Notes: generated by a model from the sequence alone, not told the origin. Numbered from the stretch's first letter, positions 32,817 to 44,653 are shown. The stretch is DNA of 64,000 bases from Smallanthus sonchifolius (GCA_023525975.1 CM042042.1:47565880-47629879); one strand, 5' to 3'. Numbers and translations: made by a program.

Positions 32817-33188
32817 TAGAGGTGCACAAACCGGATTTTTTTCGGATCCGGATTCGGCGGATCCGTCAATGTTGGTCAACGACCGGACACGAGGGAACCG
32901 GTTTCGGATCGGATCCGGTTTTGGGAGTGGAGAGGTGGAAACTATTTGGAACCGGATCTGACTAAATATCCGATTTTATCCGATTGGATCCGAATTTTTT
33001 TGTGTCCGATTTTGTCCGGTTCCATTTTGTCCGATTTTTATCCGGTCCGGATAAAACCTTGGAACCGGTTCTAGATCCGGCGGATCCTAAAAAATCAGGT
33101 CCGGTTCTTTTTTATCCGGTTAGGGTCGGATCCGGTTTCGGATTATCTTTCGGATCGGATCCGGATCCGGTTTGTTTGTGCACCTCTA
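32817..33188. mobile_element. hAT-type MITE inserted in the 3' LTR
   Basis: The TIR is TAGAGGTGCACAAAC at both ends, with the 8-bp TSD TTAGTTCC (32809-32816 and 33189-33196). It is 372 bp. The interior is dense in self-complementary GGATCCGG/TCCGGATC motifs. The other LTR shows the empty site. Confidence 0.9.
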
Positions 33189-33380
33189 TTAGTTCCTAGT
33201 TTGAGTCTAATTAGGAGAATTTATTTAATTAGTTTAATTGAGTTTGAGTTATAATAGGTTTGGGTTTATATTAGTATAAATAAATGGTATGGTTATTGTA
33301 TTATTTACAGTTTTATCAATAAAGAGTTGATTTTTGAGATCAAAATTAGTGTGTTTTTTGGACTGATCTCCAACATAGAG

Positions 33381-33828
33381 GAGCTAGATCTCACATAAAG
33401 CGCTCGCCAACTCTACCCTCAGTAATTTTTCTTGGGCAACCATCTTTAAACACATAAATCCTTATTTTTCTTCCTAAAACACCATTACTCTCGTAGATTC
33501 GACCGTGATCATACTAATAAAATCAAAGATGAAGTTCAAAGAAACACGAATAAGAAGTTTCACGGTCGATGAGACACTTGTGCCGTTGATGGACCATAAT
33601 GTGCCTGAGGGAATTACTCAAGATAAAATCATGACCACGCCCTTTTCGGTTTTCACATTGTTGTCGGTGAATAAGACAAGGATTTTCTATTAGTAGAGAT
33701 ATTTAATAACACCGTTTTCTTTTAGTTTAATCCTTAAATTGTCGTGAATAGAAGAGAAAGTATAATAAAATTATATTCTAACCCAATAAAAACGTTATTA
33801 TTTTAAGTTACTGTTTTTGTTCTATTTC
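33381..33828. other. Gap between the LTR element and the CACTA element
   Basis: The 62-codon ORF at 33505-33693 has no recognisable domain. Otherwise nothing seen. Confidence 0.35.
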
Positions 33829-35123
33829 CACTACAAGAAATTGAGCCTATGGCAACAATAAAAGTCGTCGCTACAGATCCTAAATGTCGTCGGCACATGC
33901 TTTCTTGACTACATGTCGTCACCATTACTGAAAAACGTCGTCGCTATAGCTGAAACCATAGCGATATGCTCGTAGTCAAAAACATTTTCCAAATAAAATA
34001 TTTATTTATTTAAATAATTATAGGGCTATGACGACGACATATCGTTGCTATAGGTTTTAGGGCTTAATTTTCATTTAGATCCATGGCGAAGGCATGCCGT
34101 CACTATAGCTATTTTTTTTTGCTTTTCAACATATTCGACGACTGGTTTAAATAACAAAACTATAAAATTTAATACAAACTTAGTTCGATTCTAATACAAA
34201 TTACCATAACATATCAAAATATTTAAAATGTTTGTAAAGTTGTTCAAATATATTTGATATATACAAATTAAACCAAAGTTCCTAATCACTTTCATCACTT
34301 GACGGTGCATATTTTTTGTTGGCCATCGCAGAATGTAACTCATTTATCTATTGTTGCATATGTTCATTTATTTGTTGATGTTGTTGATCGCGGTGTCAAG
34401 GTCAATAAAAAAATATTTATCAAATTCACCACTTAGCTACCTAGACAGTAGACAAGGAAGTAGGGTTGTCGAATCCACAGGGAATCAGTGGAAAGTTTAA
34501 TTGCTTAAATTAGAAAATTATAATTAAAAACAAAGATCAAATAAAGATGCAACTCCCTCCCAAACGTTAGGTTCTAGGTTTCACATACAATCCAGTTATT
34601 CAGTTTATACACCACATAGACATAGTGTTGGAAAATCAATCGAATTAGTAATTGAAGACATATTCTTTGTCAGAAAACTTATGCAACTAGTTTGTCATAA
34701 ACAGTATCATTCAAATACTCAATTTATCAGTATCAAGTTATCTACTTTAGTCACCCAACACTGCTACTAAGTTTTGTCATCAATCGAACAAGATTGTAAA
34801 GCAAATAAACTCAAAACACATAAATAAAATTGTCTAACTCAACCAATACATCAATCAATCGGTTATTGTCATAAACTAATCAATCTAAAACAGATGAACA
34901 ACCGAATCAAATACGAAAACCTAAACGAACCATCCGCCAGGAAGCTTAGCCACGCATGCTTGTCAAACACGCGAGCATAGCTTCAATAGATGACCTGGAA
35001 CAGTTTTTGCCTCTGAAAATCGCCCTTAGTTGCTCTGAAATTGGTTCAATGAAAGTTAATTACGACTTAGGGCTTGAATTCCTTTTAATTAGAAAATTAG
35101 GGCTTTTTCCTGATCCGTCGGCC

Positions 35124-35249
35124 CTTCGCGTGTCGCGAAAGTCCTTGGCCCATTCTTCGTGTGGCGCGAAGAACAATTTAGTCGCGCGCCCCTTTTCTCT
35201 TCCTCGCATGGCGCGAACATCCTCCTTCCGGTCTTCGGGTGTCGTGAAG
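35124..35249. repeat. Four CTTCGCGTGTCGCGAAG-type palindromes in Athila LTR 1
   Basis: Copies lie at 35124-35140, 35155-35171, 35203-35217 and 35233-35249, with arms CTTCGCG/CGCGAAG and central TGT or TGG. Some arms have C-to-T-type changes. The equivalent set in the other LTR is at 41851-41976. Confidence 0.8.
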
Positions 35250-35868
35250 ACTCACTTTTCCAGAACTTTGACATTTTTACACTTTCACCCCCTGTACTTT
35301 CGTGCTTTCTCATTTATGCTTTGTTATCCGTTCAATTAGCACTTAATACCTGTAATAGACACAAATACACATACCAACGTAAAACTGACTCTATAAACAA
35401 AGTAAAACACATAAAACTATACAAAACTGACACTTAAACATGGGACAATTGACTTTACATCACATCCTCACACTTAACCTTTTGCGTCCCGAAAAAGAAT
35501 AATGCAATGGAATCATAACCGGAAACTTGCAATTTATTTTCATTATACACAGCACAGACTTTCAATACACGCTAATCGTACAATTGGTATTTCGATTCGA
35601 TTAAACCCAACCACCGACTCACGAGCCCCCGATTATATGATCTAAATAATATACATTACCAAGCAGTCAGTCTATCTATGGGTCTCACACTCAGGAAGTA
35701 ATGACTAAGCCTAATCCCATCTTAAGGTTATGTTTAGGCACGGGTTAAACCATATAGATTTCCCCCCACCTCAATAAGCACTAATCTATAAGTTTTTCAA
35801 AATCATGGATTAATGAACGAATGATCTGAGCCTTTATTAATGTCATACGTTGCAGAAACTTCACCAAG

Positions 35869-36075
35869 AGGCGTATCCCCCAAATCACCATCCTGGGGGT
35901 AACACATAGACAGTTCTTTACAATGACGCTCATAAGCTTCATAATAGAAGTGTATCCTTCAAGTCGCCATCCCAAAGGGTAACACATAACTCAGATATCC
36001 AATATTGATCACTTAAGTCCTGCCCATGGGTGTATCAACCAAGTCACTATCCCGGAGGGTAACACGTAGGCTGAA
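35869..36075. repeat. Three 80-bp tandem repeats in the Athila interior
   Basis: Imperfect units share GTGTATC..CAAGTC..CATCCC..GGGTAACACATA and start at about 35869, 35949 and 36028. They are non-coding and lie in the region downstream of gag-pro on the coding strand. Confidence 0.7.
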
Positions 36076-36910
36076 CCTATGCTCTCAATTTTAATTAATT
36101 AAAGCTCATTAAATGATGGATTATGGAATGCAGGTGCCACCAACTTTCGGATTTATTTTCATAAAAATAAGTGGTGTGCCAAAATTTTAAAAACTTATAA
36201 ATTCTTGTTTACAAAGGTATCTCTCACTATATATTGACAGTTTCGACCTTACCGACACCCCTAAGATGAGAACCCACAAGATATCTTGAATTAATTATTC
36301 CATTTAAACCTAGATACACTATCAGGATGTTTAAGCTCTTAAGTCGGTTGGGCCTACCAAAACATTACAAATTAGACATGTTTGATCATCATTATTATTT
36401 ATTTAAATTCCACACGCAAATTCCCGATTGTACTATCATTTTCCATTTAATTGCAAACATTCTAATACAAAGACATTTTTCAAAAAAAATTAAATTTTAA
36501 TTTTTACGACTCAAAACTCACTCAAACTAGACCTGGACAAGGTCTCCCCTCCCCACACTTGAACTCTACATTGTCATCAATGTAGGAAGAGTGACTCAAA
36601 ACGAAATGAAATTACAAAAAGTAAAACTTAGCTGGCAAGACGATCGTATAGCATTTCTTTCGCGATCGTGCCCCATGGATACAAGCGGTTGCTTGTAAAA
36701 GAATCAAGCGAAAGTCGGATTAGCGTCCCCCGAATGGAGATTGAGTACAGGAAATTTAAATCCAAACCTGCAAAATAAGCTCCAAACAAACCCACAAGCA
36801 TCATATCGACTCAATAGAATGACTCAAAGAAAAATAAAAAAACCTGACGGACTCAAACGACTAAAAAAAATAAAAAATAAAAAAAAATCAAAAATTAGAG
36901 TTTTAGGGTT

Positions 36911-37037
36911 CTTCGCGTGTCGCGAAAACCACGAAGGAGTTCTTCGCGTGGCGCGAAGGACAAAAATCTGCCCGGCCCTTCTAATTATTCTTCGCGTGTC
37001 GCGAAGACCCAAGGGCAACTCTTCACGTGGCGTGAAG
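36911..37037. repeat. Four more CTTCGCGTG(T/G)CGCGAAG palindromes in the Athila interior
   Basis: Copies lie at 36911-36927, 36942-36958, 36990-37006 and 37021-37037. The centre alternates TGT, TGG, TGT, TGG. The last copy carries compensating changes in both arms (CTTCACG and CGTGAAG), which keeps the pairing. Confidence 0.82.
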
Positions 37038-37698
37038 AGGCCTTCATCACAGAAAGTTAAGAAATTTTTCCAATTTTTGCCTTAGAAAAATTTTGAACTC
37101 CTAAAACTCAAATTTTTCAACTTCTTCAAAAACTCATTCTAACACTTAGAATATATGCACACATACCTAGAATGCCTTTCCTGATGGTTTTTATCACCCG
37201 AATAGCCACGAAACCCTGCAAAAACTTAGAAAAGACGCGAAACTATATTGAAAAACAGAAAAACTCAAAATTTTGTACAGACTCTACAATGACATCCTAC
37301 TCCCCACGGGTTTGTGTATTGCCCTTAATCACACTCTATCCAACCATAATCTCCCCAGAGATATTCCCACACTTGGTCAATTGTATACAACTAACTAAAA
37401 TAAAGAAATAACAACCTAACTCACTTTCGTAGGAATCACGATTGCATTTAACATATGCAACAAGCCTTTTAAACCCCTAGGTAGCCCGAGTGGACGATTT
37501 TAGTCTCGTGAGGGTTTCTAGGGAACACACCCACAATGTTCATTTAACTAGACAGGAAAATAAAGTTAACTAACCTTAGGTTGCCTCCTAGTAGCGCTAC
37601 GTTTAACGTCTTCAGCCGGACGCGGTGTACCTCGTTATGGTTATGGTGGTTGGAACACGAACTCCTTACCAAATGCTTTTGCACATGCCCTTTGCTAG

Positions 37699-40600
37699 TC
37701 ATTCCCATTCAGGTTCAAGTTCTGCATTGCTTCTTCATCCTTCAGCACCCAAGGATCACCAGTTTCAAATGAGTTCTTGAAGAATTTAGGAGGTTTCTTT
37801 GACCCCTTGGTGCCCTTGATGATCCTGCACCACATCTGGTGTGATTATTTCCACTTTCCACCTGAGGTTCCCATGGTGGTTTTTCCACTTGACTTCCAAC
37901 CTCCCCACACTTGGGGTTTGCTGTCTCTACTTCCTCACGTATCACATTCTTCACTTCTGACCTGTAAAGCACAACACTTTTATCCTTGCCACCCTCATCC
38001 ACTTTGGGTCGAGGGGGACATTTGTTAGTAACACCTGTTTTAGGACGTTTAACTTTGTAAAAATATGTTAAAGTAAGAGAACAAATGTCTAAGTTAAACT
38101 CCCTATTACCGAATGACATGTTGACTGTGTTGTCTCTGCAGTTGATCAAAGCATTAGCAGTTGCCAAGAATGGTCTGACCAGGATTACCCTATGTTGCTT
38201 CTCCTTCACTGCCTGTTCATAATCAACCACCAGAAATATTCGGGAAAATAGAAATCCCCTACCTTCACTGCAACACCTCTAATCATTCCTCGAGCCCGTT
38301 TCCTTGTCAAATCAGCTAACACCACCGTAGTGCCAACTTGTTCTAATGGTCCAAGGTCACAGTGATCATATAATTTTTCTGGTAGGATGCTGACACTTGA
38401 CCCATAATCTAACAGAGCATGCTCAACCTTCAACCTTCCTACTTCAATGGGGATAATGTGCTCTCCCTGCTCATCTTCATACTCCAACTCACTATCTTCA
38501 TTGACTTCTTGGGTACTCACTGCACTAACATATGCATTCTTTGTCCTTGAGGAGCTTGCTCCTTGATGTTGTGGGTTTAGTTTAGTATCACTTGGGAGTT
38601 GCCCCAGAGCTCGCCCTACTACTTCTGTCAATTTCTCAGCTAGTTGACCCAATTGTCATTCAAATGACTCATTGGTTTTTATCTAGATCTCTTTGTCTTG
38701 CTCAATGCTTTTCAAGGACTCCAATATGGCTGCAAGCTGCGGGTCATCGCCAGCTGCAGGTTTGTTATGCTGATTCTGTTGGTAGTTTCTCTGTTGATAT
38801 CCCCCATGTTGGTACCCCTGATTACCTGAGTTCCTTTGGTACCCGCCTGGATTGTAGCTTTGTTGGCGGTTTTGGTACTGCTGCTGACTCCCAACCTGCT
38901 CATTAAGAACCTGAAAGTTGGGATTCATTTGATTATTTGCATTACCGTACTTGAAACTAGGATGATTTCTGAGTCCCGGATGGTAGTGTGTTGCATTCAT
39001 GTCCGGCTTCCTATCACCTTCAATCTGATTCGTTTCTTCTGACTTGCCCTGCTCTCTTGAACAGCTCTCCACAGTATGACCCAAATCACCACATCCTTCA
39101 CACACCGGGTATCCCTGTGAGACATTAGACACCTCTCTTCCACTAGGCCTACCAAGCCTTGCCATTTGAATTTCCATGGCATCCAAACGCTTTTGCGTTT
39201 CATAATCCACTACTTTTTCAGTTCCTCCCGTCTTTTGCTCTCTGCTGGCATTAGCTTGCCTTTTAGATATCACTGCCATCTTTTCCAAAATATACCGGTC
39301 AACATCCACATGATTCTCGAAGAATGACCCTGCACTGGTTGCATTAATATCTCTCACATCCTCTGGTAGCAGCCCGTCATAAAAGGCTTGAATCAGCTCC
39401 CACTTTTGTATCCTATGATGAGGGCATATTTGAGGCAACTCTTTGAATCTCTTGAATGCCTCATAGAAAGGCTCCCTGACTGTTGCTTGAAATCCCGTAT
39501 AGCAGCTCGGGCCTTATTAGTTTTGTGAGGTGGAAAGTATTCATCCATGAACTGCTGCTGTAATTCTGCCCAAGTGGCAATGCTTGTAGCTGGTAGAGAC
39601 AAGAACCACTGTTTTGCCCGGTCCTTTAGTGAAAACTGGAAAAGCACTAGTTTCACCTCATCAGTAATGAACCCCTGACCACCTGTTGGGTATAGAAATG
39701 AGATTGATGCTGTCAATAGAAACTACAGTATCGAAACTAGTAGTTTCGGTTGAACATTTGTTCAATCGAAACTACCTAGTTTAGATGCCTGTTTTTCACG
39801 CCTCTTTGGCGGTAGCTTGGAAAACAAGGCACATGAGGCCTCCTATATATAGAAGAATACCCATTAGGAGTGAGTGTGTCTGTAGAGGGAATCACCACCC
39901 CAGGGGGGTGAGACTAATTGTTAGTGTATGATCAGCGTTTATTTTCATTTCAATCAAAGAATCATACGTTTTATGCTTTTAATTATCTGTTCTTCTTCAC
40001 TTTTATATGTTTCTATTCGTGTATGTGATTCCCGCACCTGTCTCTACCATTTGTGATTCGAGAGTGATACCGGATCCGGAGATTCCGCCTCTCGATCCGG
40101 ACTGTTTGTGGATTTCAACTTAGATCTGTGTTCTACAAGTCTGTTTCGGGACCTACACCACCTATGGTCTCACAAGTAGCCTTATATTCAAACATATGTG
40201 TATACAACTCTTCAGTAGCTTTCCCATAGAAGTGTGGGAGGATTCCAAGACAACCCAGACGGATCTCGAATGCATTCCCCCTACGAACCGGTGGAATGAC
40301 GGGGGAAGCATTTAAAGCCAAGGCGGGGGGGAAGTGACTTTCCACCCCTTGATCATGTCTCTGTGGTTGTATGTTACCGGGCTGTCTGTACCTATTCTCT
40401 CATTCCAAATTACCCATGTACCCTTGACGGTTGTTCCTCGGTGGAAACCCATACTCTGCTCTCTGTGGTGGTTGAACCCATCCATCTATGTTCTGCCTAT
40501 GATTTTAGGGAGGGAATGCCTCCTGATGGTTTAAATCGTACCACTCTTCCTCTTCGTTCCAATTCTCATGTTAAGAACCGTACTTTGGATGGTGGTTATC

Positions 40601-41029
40601 TTCATCTTCATAATCAGAATAGCTCGGGTGGCTGTCATGTGGTTGGTATGGTTGATTTTGGAATACGGGTTGAGGTAATGATTGTTGGAATCTTGGTGGT
40701 GGTTGATTTTGGTTCTGGTTTTGTGGAGGATGTGGTTGGTTTTGATTTGGTGGAATTGGTGGTTGTGAGGTGGGTTTGGTTGGTTTTGTGGTTGGTTGGG
40801 AAATAGAAGATCTGGTAGAGGTGGAATAGGTGGGACCTTGATTTAGATCTTGATTCATGGGTTGATTTTGTGACATCCTTACCGAAGGACTGTTGAGTTT
40901 TTCTAGGATTGTTTGGACTGTTCCTTGAAGTTTTCTGTTTTCTTTTGCTGTTTTCTCTATCTCTGGATCAAACAATAATGATGAAGTTCTTCCTGAGCGC
41001 CTAGTATGCATAAAACAATCCCTACACAC
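37699..41029 (-). pseudogene. Athila gag-protease, broken and lacking RT and integrase
   Basis: The minus strand starts at 41029 with an Athila-like N-terminus (RTSSLLFDPEIEKTA) and a Pro/Gln-rich stretch. Gag core follows: FEIRLGCLGILPHFYGKATE near 40270, then, after the solo LTR, FITDEVKLVLFQFSLKDRAK near 39670 and the segment 39438-38683 with zinc knuckle CEGCGDLGHTVESC. Protease at 38652-38206 has LLDYGSSVSILPEKLYD, where Athila elements usually have DLGAS. The last block (38230-37742, shifted frame) holds RPFLATANALINCR, the segment after protease, and ends near 37699. Frame changes occur near 40570, 39440, 38660 and 38215. RT, RNase H and integrase are deleted outright. Confidence 0.87.
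39684..40157 (+). mobile_element. Copia (SIRE-like) solo LTR inserted in Athila gag
   Basis: The TSD CCACC (39679-39683 and 40158-40162) flanks a 474-bp unit running TGTTGGGTATAG..GGACCTACA. CTCCTATATATAG near 39840 is a TATA box. Two palindromes of the TCGAAACTAGTAGTTTCG type (39732-39750 and 39765-39786) and the ACCTACA end tie it to the LTR family at 9324-9885. Removing it rejoins the gag reading across GGVG and GQGFITDEV. Confidence 0.87.
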
Positions 41030-41850
41030 GTAAGCACAAAGTTAATAGCACTGAACAAAATAAATAAAAAATAGCACTTTGCGCATAAGTTCCCTGACAA
41101 CGGCGCCATTTTGATCGCGGTGTCAAAGTCAATCAAAAAATATTTATAAAATTCACAACTTAGCTACTTAGACTGTAGACAGGGAAGTAGAGTTGTCGAA
41201 TCCATAGGAAATCGGTGGAAAGTTTAATTGCTTAAATTAGAAAATTATAATTAAAAACACAGATCAAATAAAGATGCAACTCCCTCCCAAACGTTAGGTT
41301 CTAGGTTTCACATACAATCCAGTTATTCAGTTTATACACCACATAGACATAGTGTTGGAAAATCAATCGAATTAGTAATTGAAGACATATTCTTTGTTAG
41401 AAAACCTATGCAACTAGTTTGTCATAAACAATATCATTCAAATACCCAATTTATCAGTATCAAGTTATCTACTTTAGTCACCCAACCCTGCTACTAAGTT
41501 TTGTCATCAACCGAACAAGATTGTAAAGCAAATAAACTCAAAACACATAAATAAAATTGTCTAACTCAACCAATACATCAATCAATCGGTTATTGTCAGA
41601 AACTAATCAATCTAAAATAGATGAACAACCGAATCAAATACGAAAACCTAAACGAACCATCCGCCATGAAGCCTAGCCACGCATGCTTGTCAAACACGCG
41701 AGCATAGCTTTAATAGATGATATGGAACTGTTTTTGCCTCTGAAAATTGCCCTTAGTTGCTCTGAAATTGGTTGAATGAAAGTTAATTACGACTTAGGGC
41801 TTGAATTCCTTTTAATTAGAAAATTAGGGCTTTTTCCTGATCCGTCGGCC

Positions 41851-41976
41851 CTTCGCGTGTCGCGAAAGTCCTTGGCCAATTCTTTGCGTGGCGCGAAGAA
41901 CAATTTAGTCGCGCGCCCCTTTTCTCTTCCTCGTGTGGCGCGAACATCATCCTTCCGGTCTTCGCGTGTCGCGAAG
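41851..41976. repeat. Four CTTCGCGTGTCGCGAAG-type palindromes in Athila LTR 2
   Basis: Copies lie at 41851-41867, 41882-41898, 41931-41944 and 41960-41976. Two of the arm mutations seen in LTR 1 are absent here, so this LTR is closer to the ancestral pattern. Confidence 0.8.
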
Positions 41977-42582
41977 ACTCACTTTTCTAGAACTTTGACA
42001 TTTTTACACTTTCACCCTTGTACTTTCGTGCTTTCTCATTTATGCGTTGTTAACCGTTCAATTAGCACTTAATACCTGTAATAGACATAAATACACATAC
42101 CAACGTAAAACCGACTCTATAAACAAAGTAAAACGCATAAAACTATATAAAACTGACACTTAAACATGGGACAATTGACCTTACATGAGTTGTTCACATT
42201 GTTCATTCGTTTGACGCACATGTTCTTCCATTTCATCATATTATGAGGTGAAAACATATGTACTACCATTAACGTCGGGACATGCATTTTTAAGTTTTCG
42301 ACTAACACCTCATGTATGACCACACATTTCACTTGGGGCACATCTAAGACACTCAACCTTATCAATTGGTAAGTCACTTACCTCACTTTTCATTTGGACC
42401 AACTCATGTTGAATCTTTTCCAACATTAAACAGTACTATAAAACGTATATTAGATTTTTCACTAAAATCTAACACAACTGATGTAAAATGGATAACCTAC
42501 ATGTTCAACTATAATTAATCAATGGTAAAATTTCTCAAATCTTAATAAACTTACAATAATAGCAACAATTCTAGCAATAATA

Positions 42583-42910
42583 TCCAACTTTTAGTCTATT
42601 AAAATGGATGTAGGTCATTTTGACCCATTTAAACAAAAAGTTTGATATTTTAAATCTATTAAAGTGGGTTAAGGTCATTTGACCCACATTAATAGACTTA
42701 AAATATCAAAATTTTAGTTTAAATGAGTCAAATGACCGTAACCACTTTGATACACTTAACATATCGAACTTTTAGTTTAAATGAGTCAAAATGACCCAAC
42801 CCACTTTAATAGATTAAAATATTCATCTTTTAGTCTATTAAAATGGGTTTCGGTCATTTTGACCCATTTAAACTAAAAGTTGGATATATTAAGTTTATTA
42901 AAGTGGGTTA
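42583..42910. repeat. Inverted and direct repeat cluster inside the CACTA right arm
   Basis: The unit CTTTTAGTCTATTAAAATGG..GGTCATTTTGACCCATTTAAAC occurs as two direct copies (about 42588 and 42820). At least two inverted copies lie between them (GTTTAAATGAGTCAAAATGACC). Each unit contains its own palindrome GGTCATTTTGACC. Confidence 0.7.
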
Positions 42911-43277
42911 TATGAAGGCAGTTTTGAGTTGAATGAGGTTCAACAAGCTGTTTTTGAGATTTAGGTTGTTTCGAGATTCAAGGGAAGGCTACGCCACAGG
43001 GTCCACACAACGACGTCGTTCTACCTTATCGTTAATTCATGACAAAAAATATATATATTAACCTATGGCGACGACTAGTCATCAGGATACCTTTTTTTAG
43101 AATAGTAGGTAATTTTGGCAAAAATCCCGGCACATGTCTTCGGGACAGGAAACGGAAACCCTAAAATCTGAAATACTCTATGTCGATGAAATGCCGTCGA
43201 TGTAGGTCGAACTATGCCAACAACAACATATTGTCGCTATAATCATCGTCTTCGTAGAATATATTCTTGTAGTGTTC

Positions 43278-44366
43278 TATCAACAAAACTAATTTCCAAA
43301 TCCGTTTTAAAAATTTTATAAAGTAATTATTAAAGTTGTCAAAATTCATATTTGTTTTACAAATAATAAATATAACCTTTCGTAGTCACCTATACGGCTA
43401 TACGAGTAAATGTATATGAATCAGATCGATACAAGTAATGTATTATTTTTTCAACATTGATCATTTACTAATTGGATTAATTAATATACGCAAAATTCAC
43501 TTGCCTTTATACTTTTTGTTTAATAATAAGAAATTAGTGAAGAAATATACATGGATCAAATCGGGGCGACTCGAAATATTTTAGAACCTAAAGTGAACAT
43601 TAAAATTGTGACTTTTTATGAAAGTTTTTAAATATAGAAAAATTACTAAAATGTAATTTTATGCAGCGTGAAAACGTATAATGTTAACACAAATGTTGAT
43701 AAATTATAATTTTTCTCTAAAAACACAAAAGTTGATAAATTATCACATATATTTTTACGTTAAAATATAGATTAAAGCAGTTTCTTCAACTTTTGGGGGC
43801 CTAAAGCGGTTGCTAAGGCCGTCCTTGAGATTTCAGGTGCTTTGTGCGACTTTAAAAACAGGACCCTAAAAATCTAAAATATAAAGTTATATATATGAAA
43901 AAAAATCAGTATTACGATATAAATTGTAATATACATAGTTGTTGAAAACCGTCTAGATACTTTATCTTTAGGACCCTACTCAACAGTGTGATCTCGTTTA
44001 GTACCTTATCAAATGTCAATTGGTATTATTTTATTTAGGTTTAAAATTGTTTAATTTTTTAATGGGTCAAATCTAATTTGTTTAATTGAGCTATAATTAA
44101 GTGGTTTTGATGGACTACAGTGGTTTAATTGGGCTAAAAAAATGATTTAGATGAGTTAAAGTGGTTAAAATGTAATTGAATTTATAATTAATATGTATTT
44201 CTTAAAAAAAAATCATATTTATAAGTAAAAGTTCTTTTTTTTGGCCCGCTGCTAAACCGGGTCCGGTGCGGTTACCTATGGAGCACCACACCAAGGCCTG
44301 CCTTGACGGTTACTTTAATTGCTTGTATTGTAAAGCCACCTCTGGTTCAAATTGATCTCATTAACA
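43278..44366. other. Gene-free gap, possible hAT remnant
   Basis: Stretches such as GGGGCGACTCGAAATATTTTAG (43564 on) and TTGGGGGCCTAAAGCGG (about 43792) look like parts of common non-autonomous hAT elements, but paired ends were not found. Confidence 0.35.
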
Positions 44367-44653
44367 TTTTAATAAGAGCAAATTGCAGTTTTCGTCCCTG
44401 TGGTTTGACCCGATTAAAAGGTTCAGTCCAATACTAACACATATCGTCCTTGACGTTTCATTCCTTAACAGTTTTCGTACCCCGCCTTGACGGCCGTTCG
44501 TTTTTCCGTCTATTTCCGGCACGTGACCCTCACGTGAGGGGTAATTAAGTCATTTACTTCTAAATCCTTTCCCCAAACGTCCCTTTCCACCCGGTTTCTT
44601 CTTCAAAACCCTAATTTCGATCAAACGTTCCTTTCCACCTGGTTTCTTCAACT

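Larger units (their letters stand above)
29288..33375 (+). mobile_element. Non-coding LTR retrotransposon (TRIM/LARD type) with three nested insertions
   Basis: A perfect TSD TAGAG (29283-29287 and 33376-33380). The LTRs run TG..CA at 29288-30047 and 32739-33375. After removing the Helitron from the first and the hAT MITE plus its TSD from the second, both LTRs are 257 bp and align closely. The PBS TGGTATCAAAGC (30050-30061) is tRNA-Met-like. The 3' polypurine tract is TAA followed by 15 G (to 32738). The internal region outside the Harbinger is about 0.9 kb and carries no gag or pol, so it must have relied on another element's enzymes. Confidence 0.92.
34385..42188 (-). mobile_element. Athila-type Ty3 retrotransposon, non-autonomous
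   Basis: LTRs at 34385-35462 (1,078 bp) and 41112-42188 (1,077 bp) are very similar. A perfect TSD GTTGT lies at 34380-34384 and 42189-42193. The minus-strand PBS TGGCGCCGTTGTCAGGGAAC, three bases inside the 5' LTR (about 41108-41089), fits the tRNA-Asp type used by Athila. The polypurine-like AGTGTGAGGATG precedes the 3' LTR. The 5.6-kb interior has gag and protease but no RT, RNase H or integrase. About 2.2 kb between 35463 and 37700 is non-coding. A Copia solo LTR (39684-40157) interrupts gag. Confidence 0.9.
33829..43274. mobile_element. Non-autonomous CACTA (En/Spm) element split by an Athila element
   Basis: The TIR CACTACAAGAA is at both ends, with the 3-bp TSD TTC (33826-33828 and 43275-43277). 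Without the Athila insertion and its TSD it is about 1.64 kb. The subterminal regions contain repeated GTCGTCGCTA/GTCGTC motifs in both orientations, typical of CACTA. The minus strand just outside the Athila (34300-34384) reads like the C-terminus of a plant En/Spm-associated protein (AMANKKYAPSSDESD). The right part (42194-42380) continues a broken version of that reading. Confidence 0.82.

Noticed and set aside
36741..37085. 114-codon plus-strand ORF
   Set aside because: Reads across the palindrome array of the Athila interior, antisense to gag-pro. Basic low-complexity product.
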